NCBI GenBank assembly: GCA_902761695.1 | Contig: CACWLT010000003.1 | Location: 1-43,812 of the forward strand | Length of the DNA: 43,812 nucleotides | Direction: 5' to 3' | From: an uncultured Ruminococcus sp. | GTDB taxonomy: Bacteria > Bacillota > Clostridia > Oscillospirales > CAG-272 | In this document: piece after piece, positions 9,084 to 16,959 of the stretch | Position numbering within the stretch: position 1 is the stretch's first letter | Layout: every line of letters starts with the position of its first letter | Notes under the pieces: model-generated | Seen by the model: only the letters and a program-made list of their open reading frames with translations | Databases searched by the model: none | What the model was told of the DNA's origin: nothing | Made by a program: the position numbers and the translations under genes

Positions 9084-9115
9084 GACCCTTCGGCTCTCCC
9101 CGAAGGGTCATTTTT
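9084..9115 (+). terminator. Rho-independent terminator of the GH51 cluster
   Basis: GACCCTTCGG (9084-9093) pairs perfectly with CCGAAGGGTC (9100-9109) and is followed by A and T5. It separates the glycosidase cluster from the two-component/ABC module. Confidence 0.88.
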
Positions 9116-9151
9116 CGATTCTTACAGTTTCCTCACCTTTTCCGCTCCCGC

Positions 9152-9180
9152 TTGAAAGTCTCCGTCAGACAGGCTATAAT
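9152..9180 (+). promoter_or_regulatory. SigmaA-type promoter of the regulator-kinase genes
   Basis: TTGAAA (9152-9157) and TATAAT (9175-9180) are separated by exactly 17 bases. The predicted start lies just upstream of the ribosome binding site of the response regulator gene. The segment CAGTTTCCTCACC immediately upstream (9125-9137) could be an autoregulatory site. Confidence 0.75.
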
Positions 9181-9198
9181 GAAATGAAACGCCCCCGG

Positions 9199-9205
9199 AA
9201 GGAGG
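9199..9205 (+). promoter_or_regulatory. Ribosome binding site that decides the regulator start
   Basis: AAGGAGG lies 5 bases before the ATG at 9211. An earlier in-frame ATG at 9184 sits only a few bases after the -10 element and lacks such a site, so it is rejected. Confidence 0.8.
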
Positions 9206-9210
9206 ATTCC

Positions 9211-9897
9211 ATGAAACGCATTCTCATTGTCGAAGATGATCCCGTCCTCTGCGAAGGGCTGTGCCGTACCCTCCAGACGGATGAGTGGCAGACGGTTGGC
9301 GCGCGCTCGATTGCGGAGGCAAAGACGCAAATCGTCCGAACCGAACCCGACTGCCTCATCCTCGACTGCAATCTCCCGGACGGGAACGGATTCGATTTCT
9401 GCCGGGAGGTCACGAGCCGCCGCCCGGTCCCGGTTCTCTTTCTCACGGTGCGGGATTCCGAGGCGGACGAGGTGGCGGCGTTTCAGGCGGGGGCGTACGA
9501 CTATATGAAAAAGCCGTTTTCGCTGATGGTGCTGAAGGAGCGCGTCCGGCGTCTGCTGCTCACAGGATCGGGCGGGAATCCGTCGGCGTCGTATGTGTCC
9601 GGCCGGTATGAATTTCACTTTGACACCCTCGATTTCCGCGCGGACGGGGTGCCGGTGATCCTCTCGGCGTCGGAGGCGCGGCTTTTGTCCGTCCTCGTGA
9701 AGAACGCCGGGCGGGTGGTGTCCCGGTCCTCCCTCATCGAAGCGCTCTGGGACTGCGGGTCCGACGCCATCGGGGAAAACACCCTGTCCGTGACGGTGAA
9801 GCGGCTGCGCGGGAAGCTGACTTCGGGGGTGTCCGGCGGCGATCCGATCCGCACGGTCTACGGCCTCGGCTATGTGTGGAAGGGGGACGAGCCATGA
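9211..9897 (+). CDS. OmpR/PhoB-family response regulator
   Basis: The 228-residue protein has a receiver domain (1-115) with acidic D9-D10, phospho-acceptor D52 in LILDCNLPDGNGF, and the conserved lysine in YDYMKKPFS. The C-terminal winged-helix DNA-binding domain (about 130-225) shows the family pattern LSASEARLLSVLVKNAGRVVSR and LSVTVKRLRGKL...IRTVYGLGYVWK. It is the cytoplasmic output partner of the kinase encoded next, whose ATG overlaps this gene's stop (ATGA). Likely targets are its own promoter and the one before the ABC genes at about 10916. It resembles regulators of peptide-antibiotic-sensing (Bce/Vra-like) modules, but the sequence does not prove the signal. Confidence 0.95.
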   Translation: MKRILIVEDDPVLCEGLCRTLQTDEWQTVGARSIAEAKTQIVRTEPDCLILDCNLPDGNGFDFCREVTSRRPVPVLFLTVRDSEADEVAAFQAGAYDYMKKPFSLMVLKERVRRLLLTGSGGNPSASYVSGRYEFHFDTLDFRADGVPVILSASEARLLSVLVKNAGRVVSRSSLIEALWDCGSDAIGENTLSVTVKRLRGKLTSGVSGGDPIRTVYGLGYVWKGDEP

Positions 9898-10910
9898 AAC
9901 CGATCCCGACGGTCCTCGCGCTGATTTTTCTCTCGGTTCTGTTGGTGCTGGCGAATCAATACCGGCTCGGAAGCGCCCTGCCGACTGCGGTCTACGCGGT
10001 TTCGGCGGTCGGGCTGATCCTCTGGAACGCGCTCCGGGAAAAGAAAAAACGCGCGGATCTCGTCGCCCGTCTGAACGCTTTGTTCGACGGAGGGGAGGCC
10101 GATCTCACGGCGGAAAACGAGGAATCCGCCCTGGCCCGCCGCGTGGTGCTTGCCCGGAAATCTCAGGCGGTGCGGGAAGAAAAGCTGAGGGACGGGTACG
10201 AACACCTCTCCTCCCTCGTCTCGGACATCGCCCATCAGTCTAAAACGCCCCTCGCGTCCGTCCGCATGACGGCGGAGACGTTGGATAACCCGGAAGGGGA
10301 GGTCATCCGCGCCCAGACGGACCGGCTGACTTTTCTTTTCGACGCCCTGGTCAGGCTCTCCCGGTGCGAATGCGGCCTGATCGACGGGAATCTCAACCCG
10401 CGCGAAAACGCCGTTGAGGAGCTGGTGTGCCGCTCCGTCTCGGACGCGCTCCCGGCGGCGGAGAAGCGGGGGATCGACTTTTCGGCGGACCTGGAGGACG
10501 GGCTCACGGCTGTGTTCGATCTGCACTGGACGGCGGAGGCCCTTTTCAACCTCTGCGACAACGCCGTGAAATACGCCCCGGAGCGCTCCGTCGTCACCGT
10601 GACCGCCCGGGATCTCGGCACCTCCGTGCGGATCGACGTCTCCGACCTTGGGCCGGGCGTTCCGGAGAGCGAGAGAAACGAAATCTGGAAGCGCTTTCAC
10701 CGGGGAACGTACGCGGGGGACCTCCCGGGGGTGGGATTCGGGCTGACCCTGACAAGAGCCATCGTCACAGCGCAGGGAGGACGGACGCTCTGCGGGGGTC
10801 CCCCGGACGGCGGCGCGGTGTTCTCGATTTTTCTGCCGAAATCCCGATTTCCGACGAAATCCCGAACTGTGAGGGAAGTGAAAGATTCTGTCACCGTCCG
10901 GAAAGATTGA
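9894..10910 (+). CDS. Intramembrane-sensing-type histidine kinase
   Basis: This 338-residue kinase has two N-terminal membrane helices (about 5-20 and 30-46) separated by only about ten residues, so there is virtually no external sensor domain. The dimerisation helix carries DIAHQSKTPL with phospho-acceptor H114, close to the H-Q-x-K-T-P box of BceS-type kinases. The ATPase domain has FNLCDNAVKYAPE (N box), DLGPGVPESE and GVGFGLTLT. Kinases of this design usually sense through a partner ABC permease, and one follows directly downstream. The start overlaps the regulator stop by 4 bases. A short basic tail (RFPTKSRTVREVK) follows the ATPase domain. Confidence 0.92.
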   Translation: MKPIPTVLALIFLSVLLVLANQYRLGSALPTAVYAVSAVGLILWNALREKKKRADLVARLNALFDGGEADLTAENEESALARRVVLARKSQAVREEKLRDGYEHLSSLVSDIAHQSKTPLASVRMTAETLDNPEGEVIRAQTDRLTFLFDALVRLSRCECGLIDGNLNPRENAVEELVCRSVSDALPAAEKRGIDFSADLEDGLTAVFDLHWTAEALFNLCDNAVKYAPERSVVTVTARDLGTSVRIDVSDLGPGVPESERNEIWKRFHRGTYAGDLPGVGFGLTLTRAIVTAQGGRTLCGGPPDGGAVFSIFLPKSRFPTKSRTVREVKDSVTVRKD

Positions 10911-10915
10911 TCTGC

Positions 10916-10921
10916 TATACT
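10916..10921 (+). promoter_or_regulatory. Probable regulated promoter of the ABC genes
   Basis: TATACT lies 30 bases before the ABC ATPase ATG, but no good -35 exists at 16-18 bases. Upstream (10866-10892) is CTGTGAGGGAAGTGAAAG followed by ATTCTGTCACC. Its TCACC core also occurs upstream of the regulator promoter (CCTCACC, 9131-9137). A poor -35 next to a shared motif fits activation by the response regulator. This is inference. Confidence 0.35.
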
Positions 10922-10950
10922 GGAATCATCCAAAGAAAGGCGGATCGGAT

Positions 10951-11631
10951 ATGATCGAAACCAGAAATCTCACGAAAATCTACGGCACGGATGAAAACCG
11001 GCTCCGCGCCCTCGAAGGGGTGGACCTGACCATTAGCCGTGGTGAGTTCGCAGCCGTCGTCGGGCCGAGCGGCTGCGGGAAATCGACGCTCCTTCACCTG
11101 CTCGGCGGGATAGACACCCCGACGGAGGGGAAGGTTGTGATCGACGGCACGGATCTCTCCTCTCTCGCACCGGATCCTCTGACGGTCTTCCGGCGGCGGC
11201 ACATCGGATTCGTGTTCCAGAGTTTTAATCTGGTCCCCCGGCTGAACGTGTGGGAGAACGTCACCCTGCCGCTGGGACTGGACGGGATCAAAGCAGATAA
11301 AGCCGAGGTGGAAGAGATGCTTTCCACCCTCGGGATCGCGGACAAGCGCTTTGTCCTGCCGCATCAGTTGTCGGGCGGTCAGCAGCAGCGGGTGGCCATT
11401 GCCCGGGCGCTCATCACAAAGCCCCACGTGGTGCTGGCGGACGAGCCCACGGGGAATCTCGATTCCAAAACCTCCCTCGACGTGGTGCTGACCCTCTGCC
11501 GGCTGAACGAGGAGCTTTCCCAGACCATCGTCATGGTGACGCACAGCGAGGAAATGGCACAGATGGCCTCCCGCCGCATCCGCATGGAGGACGGGCGGAT
11601 CGAGGCGGATTCCGGGGGGGCGGCGAAATGA
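10951..11631 (+). CDS. ABC transporter ATP-binding protein, MacB/LolD/BceA type
   Basis: The 226-residue ATPase contains Walker A GPSGCGKST (38-46), a Q-loop in GFVFQSFNLVPRLN, signature LSGGQQQRVAIARAL, Walker B VVLADEPTGNLD and the switch histidine in MVTHSEEMA. The QQQR signature and NLDSKT segment are typical of ATPases that power FtsX-like permeases (MacB, LolCDE, BceAB). It would work at the inner face of the membrane with the permease whose ATG overlaps its stop. Together with the preceding two-component genes it forms a probable detoxification or sensing module against a cell-envelope-active peptide. The substrate is inferred. Confidence 0.95.
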   Translation: MIETRNLTKIYGTDENRLRALEGVDLTISRGEFAAVVGPSGCGKSTLLHLLGGIDTPTEGKVVIDGTDLSSLAPDPLTVFRRRHIGFVFQSFNLVPRLNVWENVTLPLGLDGIKADKAEVEEMLSTLGIADKRFVLPHQLSGGQQQRVAIARALITKPHVVLADEPTGNLDSKTSLDVVLTLCRLNEELSQTIVMVTHSEEMAQMASRRIRMEDGRIEADSGGAAK

Positions 11632-14186
11632 AGGAGCTTTTGAAAAATGCCCTGCGTAATATCCGGGATCACCGGACGCGGTCGGTCATTGTCTGCGCGG
11701 CGGTCATTCTCACTGCTGTGCTGTATTCTGCGATTTTCGGGATCGTGTCGTCTTCTTATACGGCATACGAGCGAACGCTTGCGCTCCTCGGCGGCAACGA
11801 TTACCACGGCGCGATTTCCTATGCGTCCTATACCCTGCCCGCGGACATGATCCTCGCGCGGCTGAATCGGCTTGCATTTGTGAAGGAAGCCGCCGCCCTG
11901 ACGCCCGTGGGGATGGGAACGGTTTCGGCAACGGAAGAGGAGCTTCTTTCCTCGTCCCTTCGGATCGGAGGATTCTCCGGCGAGGACATGACGGCGCACT
12001 TCTTTCTCACTGTGACCGAAGGGCAGTTCCCGGAGTCGGCGGATGAAATCATGCTCTCCCGCATATATTTTCCGGACAAAGCCGTAGGTGAGGGGGTGAC
12101 CCTCTGGCTGATGCGGAGGACGGACAGCGGCGCGGAGGCCTATTCCCGGGAATTCACCGTCGCGGGATTTTACGAGGCGGAAAAGGGCGCGGGATCGTCC
12201 GAACTCGCCGCCGTCGTCAACGGGAAGGAAAATCCGAGCGACGGCATGATGCTCTATCTGCTGTTCAACAATCGCATGAACATCAAGGGAAAGCTCGACA
12301 AGGCGGTCGATTCCGTCCGGGACGCGATCCGCGGGGACATCCCCGAAACGATCGTCAACACCGCGTATCTCGCGGGGAATCTCAAGGAGCAGCTGAACCC
12401 GGCGACGGTCTTTGCGCTTCTTTTCTCCCTCGTCGTCATCTTCGGCGCGGCATCACTCCTGATCGTCGGGGTGTATTCCGCCGCGCTCACGCAGGACATG
12501 AAGATGCAGGGGCTTCTCTGGGTGCTCGGCACGACGGAGAGACAGCGGAAGCGGGCAATCCGGGCGGAGGCGGGGCTGCTTCTGCTGTTCTCCCTCCCCG
12601 TCGGACTGCTGCTCGGGTATCTCGTCGGCTGGCGATTGCTCGTTCCGCTCATGGATTCGTTCGGGACGGACCGGGTGACGGGGCGGTTCGATTGGTGGGT
12701 GGCTGTTCTCGCCGCCGTTTTTACTGCCGCGACCGTGCTTTTCTCCGCCGTGCGTCCGCTGCGCCGGATCCGGAAGCTCACGCCCGTCGAAGCGGTCCGG
12801 GGAGAGGAAAAGCGCGGAAAAGAGGACCGGAGATGGATCCGGAGCCGGAGAACACCGGGCACCGCGGGACTTGTCCGCCGGGAGATCGTCCGCAATCCCC
12901 GCGCGCATATCGTCCCGGCTGTCTCGGTGTCCCTCGCGGCCCTGCTCATCGCCCTGACCTCCTCCGCCGTCGCCGTCATGCGGAAAAACATCGCCTCCGA
13001 TCTGCGCACGACGGACTATCAGCTATATCCGACGCTGGGCTATTCTTCGATCTCCATCGACAGCGGCGTCGGGCTGACGGAGGAGTTCTGCGAGGCGGTG
13101 AAGCGGCTCGACGGTGCGGAGAAAATATACCCCGTCCGCATCGCCGTGGATCATGTCCCCGCGACGAAAGAACAGAAAGCCGTAGCCTCGGCGGAACTCG
13201 ACTACTGGCGCGGGACGGGATGGGGCAACGAATATTTCGACGTGATGCACCGGCAACTGATCGCCGCCGCAAACGGAACGCTGACCTGCTGCGTGCTGGG
13301 GATCCCGCGGGAGCTCTTCGGCGCGGTGCAGTTGAAAAACGAAAAAATTCCCACGGCGGACGCGATCCCGGAGGGAGATTTTATCATTGCCTCCGGGATG
13401 TACCGGGAGGACGCGGCGGGATACTACTTCCGCGACGGAGACGCGCTGACCCTCGGCGGGCAAACCTTCTCCGTCGTTGCCTCGGAGGACTGGAGCTACG
13501 ACGTGACGCGGCGGCTTTCCACACATCTCTACCAATACGAGCAGGGCTGTCAGCTTCTGATCCTGCCGCTTGACGTCTTTGAATCGCTCTATCCGGACGG
13601 GATCGTCAACACCCTCCTGGTGAACGAGCCGGAGGGCGGGATCGGGCTGCTGAAAAACTCCCTCACCGACCTCAGCGCTTCTTTCGGTGAGGCGGCCTTT
13701 GTCGACATATCGGATTCGGAGGCCGGCACGGAGGGGCTCATGATGGACATCGACAGCCGCTTCGACGATCTGGCAGAGATCAGGGGGCAGATCGAATCGC
13801 TCTCCGCCGTCGGGTACAGCCTCGCGGGACTGTTGTTCCTCATCGGCGCGCTGGGGATCGTCAACGCCGCCCTGGCCTCCGCCGCGAGCCGTCAGCGGGA
13901 AACCGCGCTGCTCGAAGCCGTCGGCATGACGGGACGCCAGCTCGGGACGATGAACTTCTGCGAGAACGCCTTCTCCGTGCTTGTGTCCGCCGTTGTCCTT
14001 GCCGTCAGCCTGCCGCTCATGACCCGGCTGCTCTCGGCGGGATTCGACGCGGACGTGAAGGTCGACCCCGTCCCGGCGCTCATCATGCTCGGTGTGCAGC
14101 TTGCGCTGTCGGTTATCATTTCCGCCGTCGTGTTCCGGATGAACAGAAAGCGGACCTTAAGCGAGAGGGTGAGGATGGAGGAGTAA
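11628..14186 (+). CDS. ABC transporter permease with two FtsX domains
   Basis: The 852-residue membrane protein starts at an ATGA overlap with the ATPase gene. A first membrane helix (about 19-42) precedes an extracytoplasmic region of about 220 residues. Three helices follow (about 265-292, 310-335, 350-375), ending in RPLRRIRKLTPVEAVRG, the usual FtsX-domain coupling sequence. A second unit repeats the plan: a helix at about 425-447, an external domain of about 250 residues, then three helices (about 730-755, 780-803, 815-838). This duplicated MacB-type layout differs from the ten-helix BceB plan. Likely role: moving or sensing an envelope-active peptide or lipid, passing the signal to the adjacent kinase. 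Substrate unknown. Confidence 0.92.
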   Translation: MKELLKNALRNIRDHRTRSVIVCAAVILTAVLYSAIFGIVSSSYTAYERTLALLGGNDYHGAISYASYTLPADMILARLNRLAFVKEAAALTPVGMGTVSATEEELLSSSLRIGGFSGEDMTAHFFLTVTEGQFPESADEIMLSRIYFPDKAVGEGVTLWLMRRTDSGAEAYSREFTVAGFYEAEKGAGSSELAAVVNGKENPSDGMMLYLLFNNRMNIKGKLDKAVDSVRDAIRGDIPETIVNTAYLAGNLKEQLNPATVFALLFSLVVIFGAASLLIVGVYSAALTQDMKMQGLLWVLGTTERQRKRAIRAEAGLLLLFSLPVGLLLGYLVGWRLLVPLMDSFGTDRVTGRFDWWVAVLAAVFTAATVLFSAVRPLRRIRKLTPVEAVRGEEKRGKEDRRWIRSRRTPGTAGLVRREIVRNPRAHIVPAVSVSLAALLIALTSSAVAVMRKNIASDLRTTDYQLYPTLGYSSISIDSGVGLTEEFCEAVKRLDGAEKIYPVRIAVDHVPATKEQKAVASAELDYWRGTGWGNEYFDVMHRQLIAAANGTLTCCVLGIPRELFGAVQLKNEKIPTADAIPEGDFIIASGMYREDAAGYYFRDGDALTLGGQTFSVVASEDWSYDVTRRLSTHLYQYEQGCQLLILPLDVFESLYPDGIVNTLLVNEPEGGIGLLKNSLTDLSASFGEAAFVDISDSEAGTEGLMMDIDSRFDDLAEIRGQIESLSAVGYSLAGLLFLIGALGIVNAALASAASRQRETALLEAVGMTGRQLGTMNFCENAFSVLVSAVVLAVSLPLMTRLLSAGFDADVKVDPVPALIMLGVQLALSVIISAVVFRMNRKRTLSERVRMEE

Positions 14187-14197
14187 GAAGAAAATCT

Positions 14198-14241
14198 AAA
14201 AAACCGGGGGCCGTTTCCGCGAAGGATCCGGCTCCCGGTTT
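14198..14241 (-). terminator. Shared terminator between convergent genes
   Basis: AAACCGGGGGCCG (14201-14213) pairs with CGGCTCCCGGTTT (14229-14241) with one G-T pair. On the minus strand the stem is followed by a T6 run, giving a good terminator for the URO-D-like gene. On the plus strand only TTTG follows, so it should be weaker for the ABC operon. Confidence 0.75.
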
Positions 14242-14251
14242 GTGTATAAAA

Positions 14252-15496
14252 TCACGCTTCCCCGTAGTATTCATCCAGCACGGCGGAGGCGGTCTCGGCC
14301 CAGAGGATGAGGTTCTCCGGCTTGTAGCTCACCGTGCTGATGTCCTTCAGGGTGATGTCGCAGGGGGTGCGGTGCTTCAGGCAGGCGCGGACGGTCTCTT
14401 CGATCTCCTGCCGGATCTGGTCCGGGTCGGTGGAGATGGCCACGTGCGCGGGGGAGGGCTTGCGGGAGAGGACGTAATCGCCGCCCAGCTGCTCCGCCGT
14501 CGCCTCCACGTCCGCCCAGGGACTGCAGCCCACCTTCCGCAGATTCGGATACCGCTTCAGAATATCGATCCGGTCGTGGAGGGGCTCGCAGCAGCCGTAA
14601 TAGGTGTGGGCGCAGCGGGACGCCAGGGGGATGCTGTAGGCCACGTCGAACTCGTAATGCGCCTCGGGGGACACGGTGGAGAACATCTGGGCCATGGTGC
14701 GGAACCAGACGTTTTCGCATTTCCCGAAGGCGGGGTCATAGGGCTCCTTGTGGGTGAAGGCCCCGGGGGTGCAGTGGAGGGCGACGGCTTCGGGCTCATA
14801 CAGACCGTACTGCTCCATCTGATCCATGGTGCGCTCCATGCCCCGGGTGAAGAGGGCCATGATCTTATGCAGATACTCCGGCCGCTCCATCATGTCGATA
14901 AGCACCGGCTCCACGCCCCGCAGCATGGCGATCTCGTCCCAGGGGGAGTAGTAGATCCCGTGGCCCTTCAGGCGCACCGGCATGATGCCGCAGAGGACCT
15001 CCTCCGCGAAAGCCATGTTCGCCCGGTCGTTCTCCGGGTGGGGGGTGATGACGGGCTCGTGCCAGGCTTCGAGGGCCTTTTCATCCGCCAGCACGTCGTG
15101 GTACCGGTGGGAGACGATGTTGTTCTGCCTGTCCACCGCCACCCGGTCCTCGTCGATGGCAAAGCCGTTTCCGGTGCTGGAAAAGGATTTGTGGACCTCC
15201 CACCAGGGCATGGCGTAGTTGTCGCATTTGAAGTGCTTCTCCCGGAAGAGGGCTACCCGCAGGCCCCACTCCATGGACCGGAGCCGCCCGTCCTCCGCGT
15301 GACAGTCCAGCTCCCCGTCCATGTTCATCTCGTGCCAGGGGATCTCCTCCATGATCAGCGGCGGGCGGACGATTTTCAGGTCGTTTGAGTCCCGGAACCG
15401 CTGCCGCATCCGCGCGTGCTTCTCCGACGAGGCGATTTCCATGTACCGCTTCGCCAGCTCCCGGACCATCCGGATATCCTTCTGCGTATCGCTCAT
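14252..15496 (-). CDS. Uroporphyrinogen-decarboxylase-like (URO-D/MtaA superfamily) protein
   Basis: The 414-residue soluble protein belongs to the large URO-D-like group that also includes corrinoid and cobalamin methyltransferases (MtaA, CmuA). Recognisable features are PWDEIAMLRGVEPVLIDMMERPEYLHKIMALFTRGM, YYGCCEPLHDRIDILKRYPN, and VGCSPWADVEATAEQLGGDY in the C-terminal barrel. The paired Cys of GCCEP sits where methyltransferase relatives carry a zinc-binding H-x-C, so metal binding is plausible. It lacks the basic N-terminal motif of true HemE and has no heme genes nearby, so porphyrin decarboxylation is unlikely. Such proteins often sit beside glycosidases in gut Clostridia, as here and at 32952. 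No reaction can be assigned. Confidence 0.8.
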   Translation of the reverse strand: MSDTQKDIRMVRELAKRYMEIASSEKHARMRQRFRDSNDLKIVRPPLIMEEIPWHEMNMDGELDCHAEDGRLRSMEWGLRVALFREKHFKCDNYAMPWWEVHKSFSSTGNGFAIDEDRVAVDRQNNIVSHRYHDVLADEKALEAWHEPVITPHPENDRANMAFAEEVLCGIMPVRLKGHGIYYSPWDEIAMLRGVEPVLIDMMERPEYLHKIMALFTRGMERTMDQMEQYGLYEPEAVALHCTPGAFTHKEPYDPAFGKCENVWFRTMAQMFSTVSPEAHYEFDVAYSIPLASRCAHTYYGCCEPLHDRIDILKRYPNLRKVGCSPWADVEATAEQLGGDYVLSRKPSPAHVAISTDPDQIRQEIEETVRACLKHRTPCDITLKDISTVSYKPENLILWAETASAVLDEYYGEA

Positions 15497-15558
15497 GCTT
15501 CCCCCTTCTTTTTTCTCTCCCGCGGCCCGCGGATTCCTCGCGGCGTACTTTTGGCTCT

Positions 15559-15564
15559 ATTATA
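15559..15564 (-). promoter_or_regulatory. Extended -10 element upstream of the URO-D-like gene
   Basis: The minus strand reads TGCTATAAT, an extended -10, about 65 bases before the ATG at 15496. The -35 at normal spacing (TGGCGC) is poor. Confidence 0.45.
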
Positions 15565-15667
15565 GCACAAATCCTCCCGCCGCGCCACCGGATGAAGGAT
15601 TTTTCGTTATATTTTCGCCGCAGCCTTCCCCGCAACCGCCGGTTGAGCGGGTATGAACGACGCGTTA

Positions 15668-15696
15668 TTGCAATCCCCCGCCGCGTGTGGTATCAT
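15668..15696 (+). promoter_or_regulatory. SigmaA-type promoter of the XRE-TPR regulator
   Basis: TTGCAA (15668-15673) and TATCAT (15691-15696) are 17 bases apart. The ATG at 15750 follows with AAGGAG about 12 bases upstream of it, a rather long spacing. Confidence 0.6.
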
Positions 15697-15749
15697 CATG
15701 ACAACGGATCCGAAAACAACAGAACGACAGCAAGGAGAAAAGATACAAA

Positions 15750-16796
15750 ATGGAACTCGGACAGAAAATCAGACAGCTGCGGCACAGGGCGGGGCTGACC
15801 CAGGAGCAGCTGGCAGAACGAATCAGCGTCAGCCCGCAGGCCGTCTCCAAATGGGAGAACAGCGCCGCCATGCCGGATATCGCCTCCCTCCCCGTGCTGG
15901 CGGGCGTGTTCGGGGTCAGCATTGACGAGCTCTTCGACCTGGGGACGGAGGAAAAGCTGAACCGGATCGAGAACCGGATGGAGATGGAGGACGAGCTCCC
16001 CGGGGACCTGTTCTGGGAATACGAGGAGACCCTCAGAAACCAGCTCGGCACCCACCCGGACAAGAGGCGGATCCTGAGCCTTCTGGCGGAGCTTTACCAC
16101 CACCGGATGGAATCCGACGCGAAGAAGGTAAGCCGGTACGCCCGGGAGGCCCTGCGGATGGCTCCGGAGGTGAAGGACTGCCAGTGGCTCCTCTGCATGG
16201 CGGAGGGCCACGCGGTGTGGGACTGGAACGTCGCCAACCACAGCCGTGCCGTCGAGCTCTACCGGGAGCTGGCCGCCCTGAAGCCGGAAGCCGCGCTGCC
16301 CCGCCTCTATCTCATGGACAATCTCATCGCCGACCACAGAGCCGCAGAAGCGAGGGAATGTCTGGAGGCCTACCGGAAGCTGCCGGACGCCCGTCCCCAG
16401 CTGATCCCGGTTTACGAAGCAGCCATCGCCCTGGCGGAATTCGACGCGGACGCGGCTGAGGAGGCCATGCGGCGGGGAATGGACGAATTCGGGGAGGACT
16501 GGATCTTCCTCTTCGAGGCGGCGCAGTACTGTGCCATGAGATGCGACTACGACAAGGCCGTCTCCCTCTACGAAGCCGCCTATGCCGCCGAGGAGAAAAA
16601 GAAGCCGCGGTTCTCCGACGCGCTGGAGGGGATCGCCGTGATCCACGAGATCCGGGGCGACTGGGAAAAAGCCGCCGGGGCCCGGGACAGGATCCTCGAC
16701 AATCTGCTGAACGAATGGGGACTGGATCCGGAATCCGCCGCCGTCCGGGAAGCCGAGGAGGAAAAGAAGCGGGTGCTGAAAAAAATCGGCCGGTAA
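15750..16796 (+). CDS. XRE-family transcriptional regulator with TPR-like C-terminus
   Basis: The 348-residue protein has an N-terminal helix-turn-helix (about 1-65) with LTQEQLAERISVSPQAVSKWENSAAMPD, the hallmark of XRE/Cro-type repressors. The rest is helical and reads like tetratricopeptide repeats: paired helices rich in A, L, Y and E at 100-345, for example YAREALRMAPEVKDCQWLLCMAEGH and DKAVSLYEAAYAAEEKKKPRF. This design is shared by cytosolic regulators that sense peptides or partner proteins through the repeat domain. It lies between the URO-D-like gene and the alpha-xylosidase gene, which has its own promoter, so either could be its target. No ligand can be inferred. Confidence 0.9.
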   Translation: MELGQKIRQLRHRAGLTQEQLAERISVSPQAVSKWENSAAMPDIASLPVLAGVFGVSIDELFDLGTEEKLNRIENRMEMEDELPGDLFWEYEETLRNQLGTHPDKRRILSLLAELYHHRMESDAKKVSRYAREALRMAPEVKDCQWLLCMAEGHAVWDWNVANHSRAVELYRELAALKPEAALPRLYLMDNLIADHRAAEARECLEAYRKLPDARPQLIPVYEAAIALAEFDADAAEEAMRRGMDEFGEDWIFLFEAAQYCAMRCDYDKAVSLYEAAYAAEEKKKPRFSDALEGIAVIHEIRGDWEKAAGARDRILDNLLNEWGLDPESAAVREAEEEKKRVLKKIGR

Positions 16797-16805
16797 GGCG
16801 GGATA

Positions 16806-16836
16806 TCCCTTCTCCGTTTCGGGGGAGGGATTTTTT
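16806..16836 (+). terminator. Rho-independent terminator of the regulator gene
   Basis: TCCCTTCTCC (16806-16815) pairs with GGGGGAGGGA (16821-16830), with two G-T pairs, around a GTTTC loop. T6 follows directly. Confidence 0.85.
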
Positions 16837-16858
16837 GCGCCGGATTTTTGCCGTCCCG

Positions 16859-16887
16859 TTCCAATTTTCCTTTTCATGTGGTATAAT
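16859..16887 (+). promoter_or_regulatory. Promoter of the alpha-xylosidase gene
   Basis: TATAAT (16882-16887) is preceded at 17 bases by TTCCAA (16859-16864), with TGTGG just before the -10. It lies 73 bases before the GH31 ATG. Confidence 0.55.
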
Positions 16888-16959
16888 GCAGACAAACGGC
16901 CGGTTTTACCGCCGGTTTTACCGGAGAGGGACGATCGGACAAGGAAAGGGGATTATCCC

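Noticed and set aside
14252..15496. True uroporphyrinogen decarboxylase (hemE)
   Set aside because: The HemE N-terminal basic motif is missing, the protein is longer, and no heme genes are nearby.
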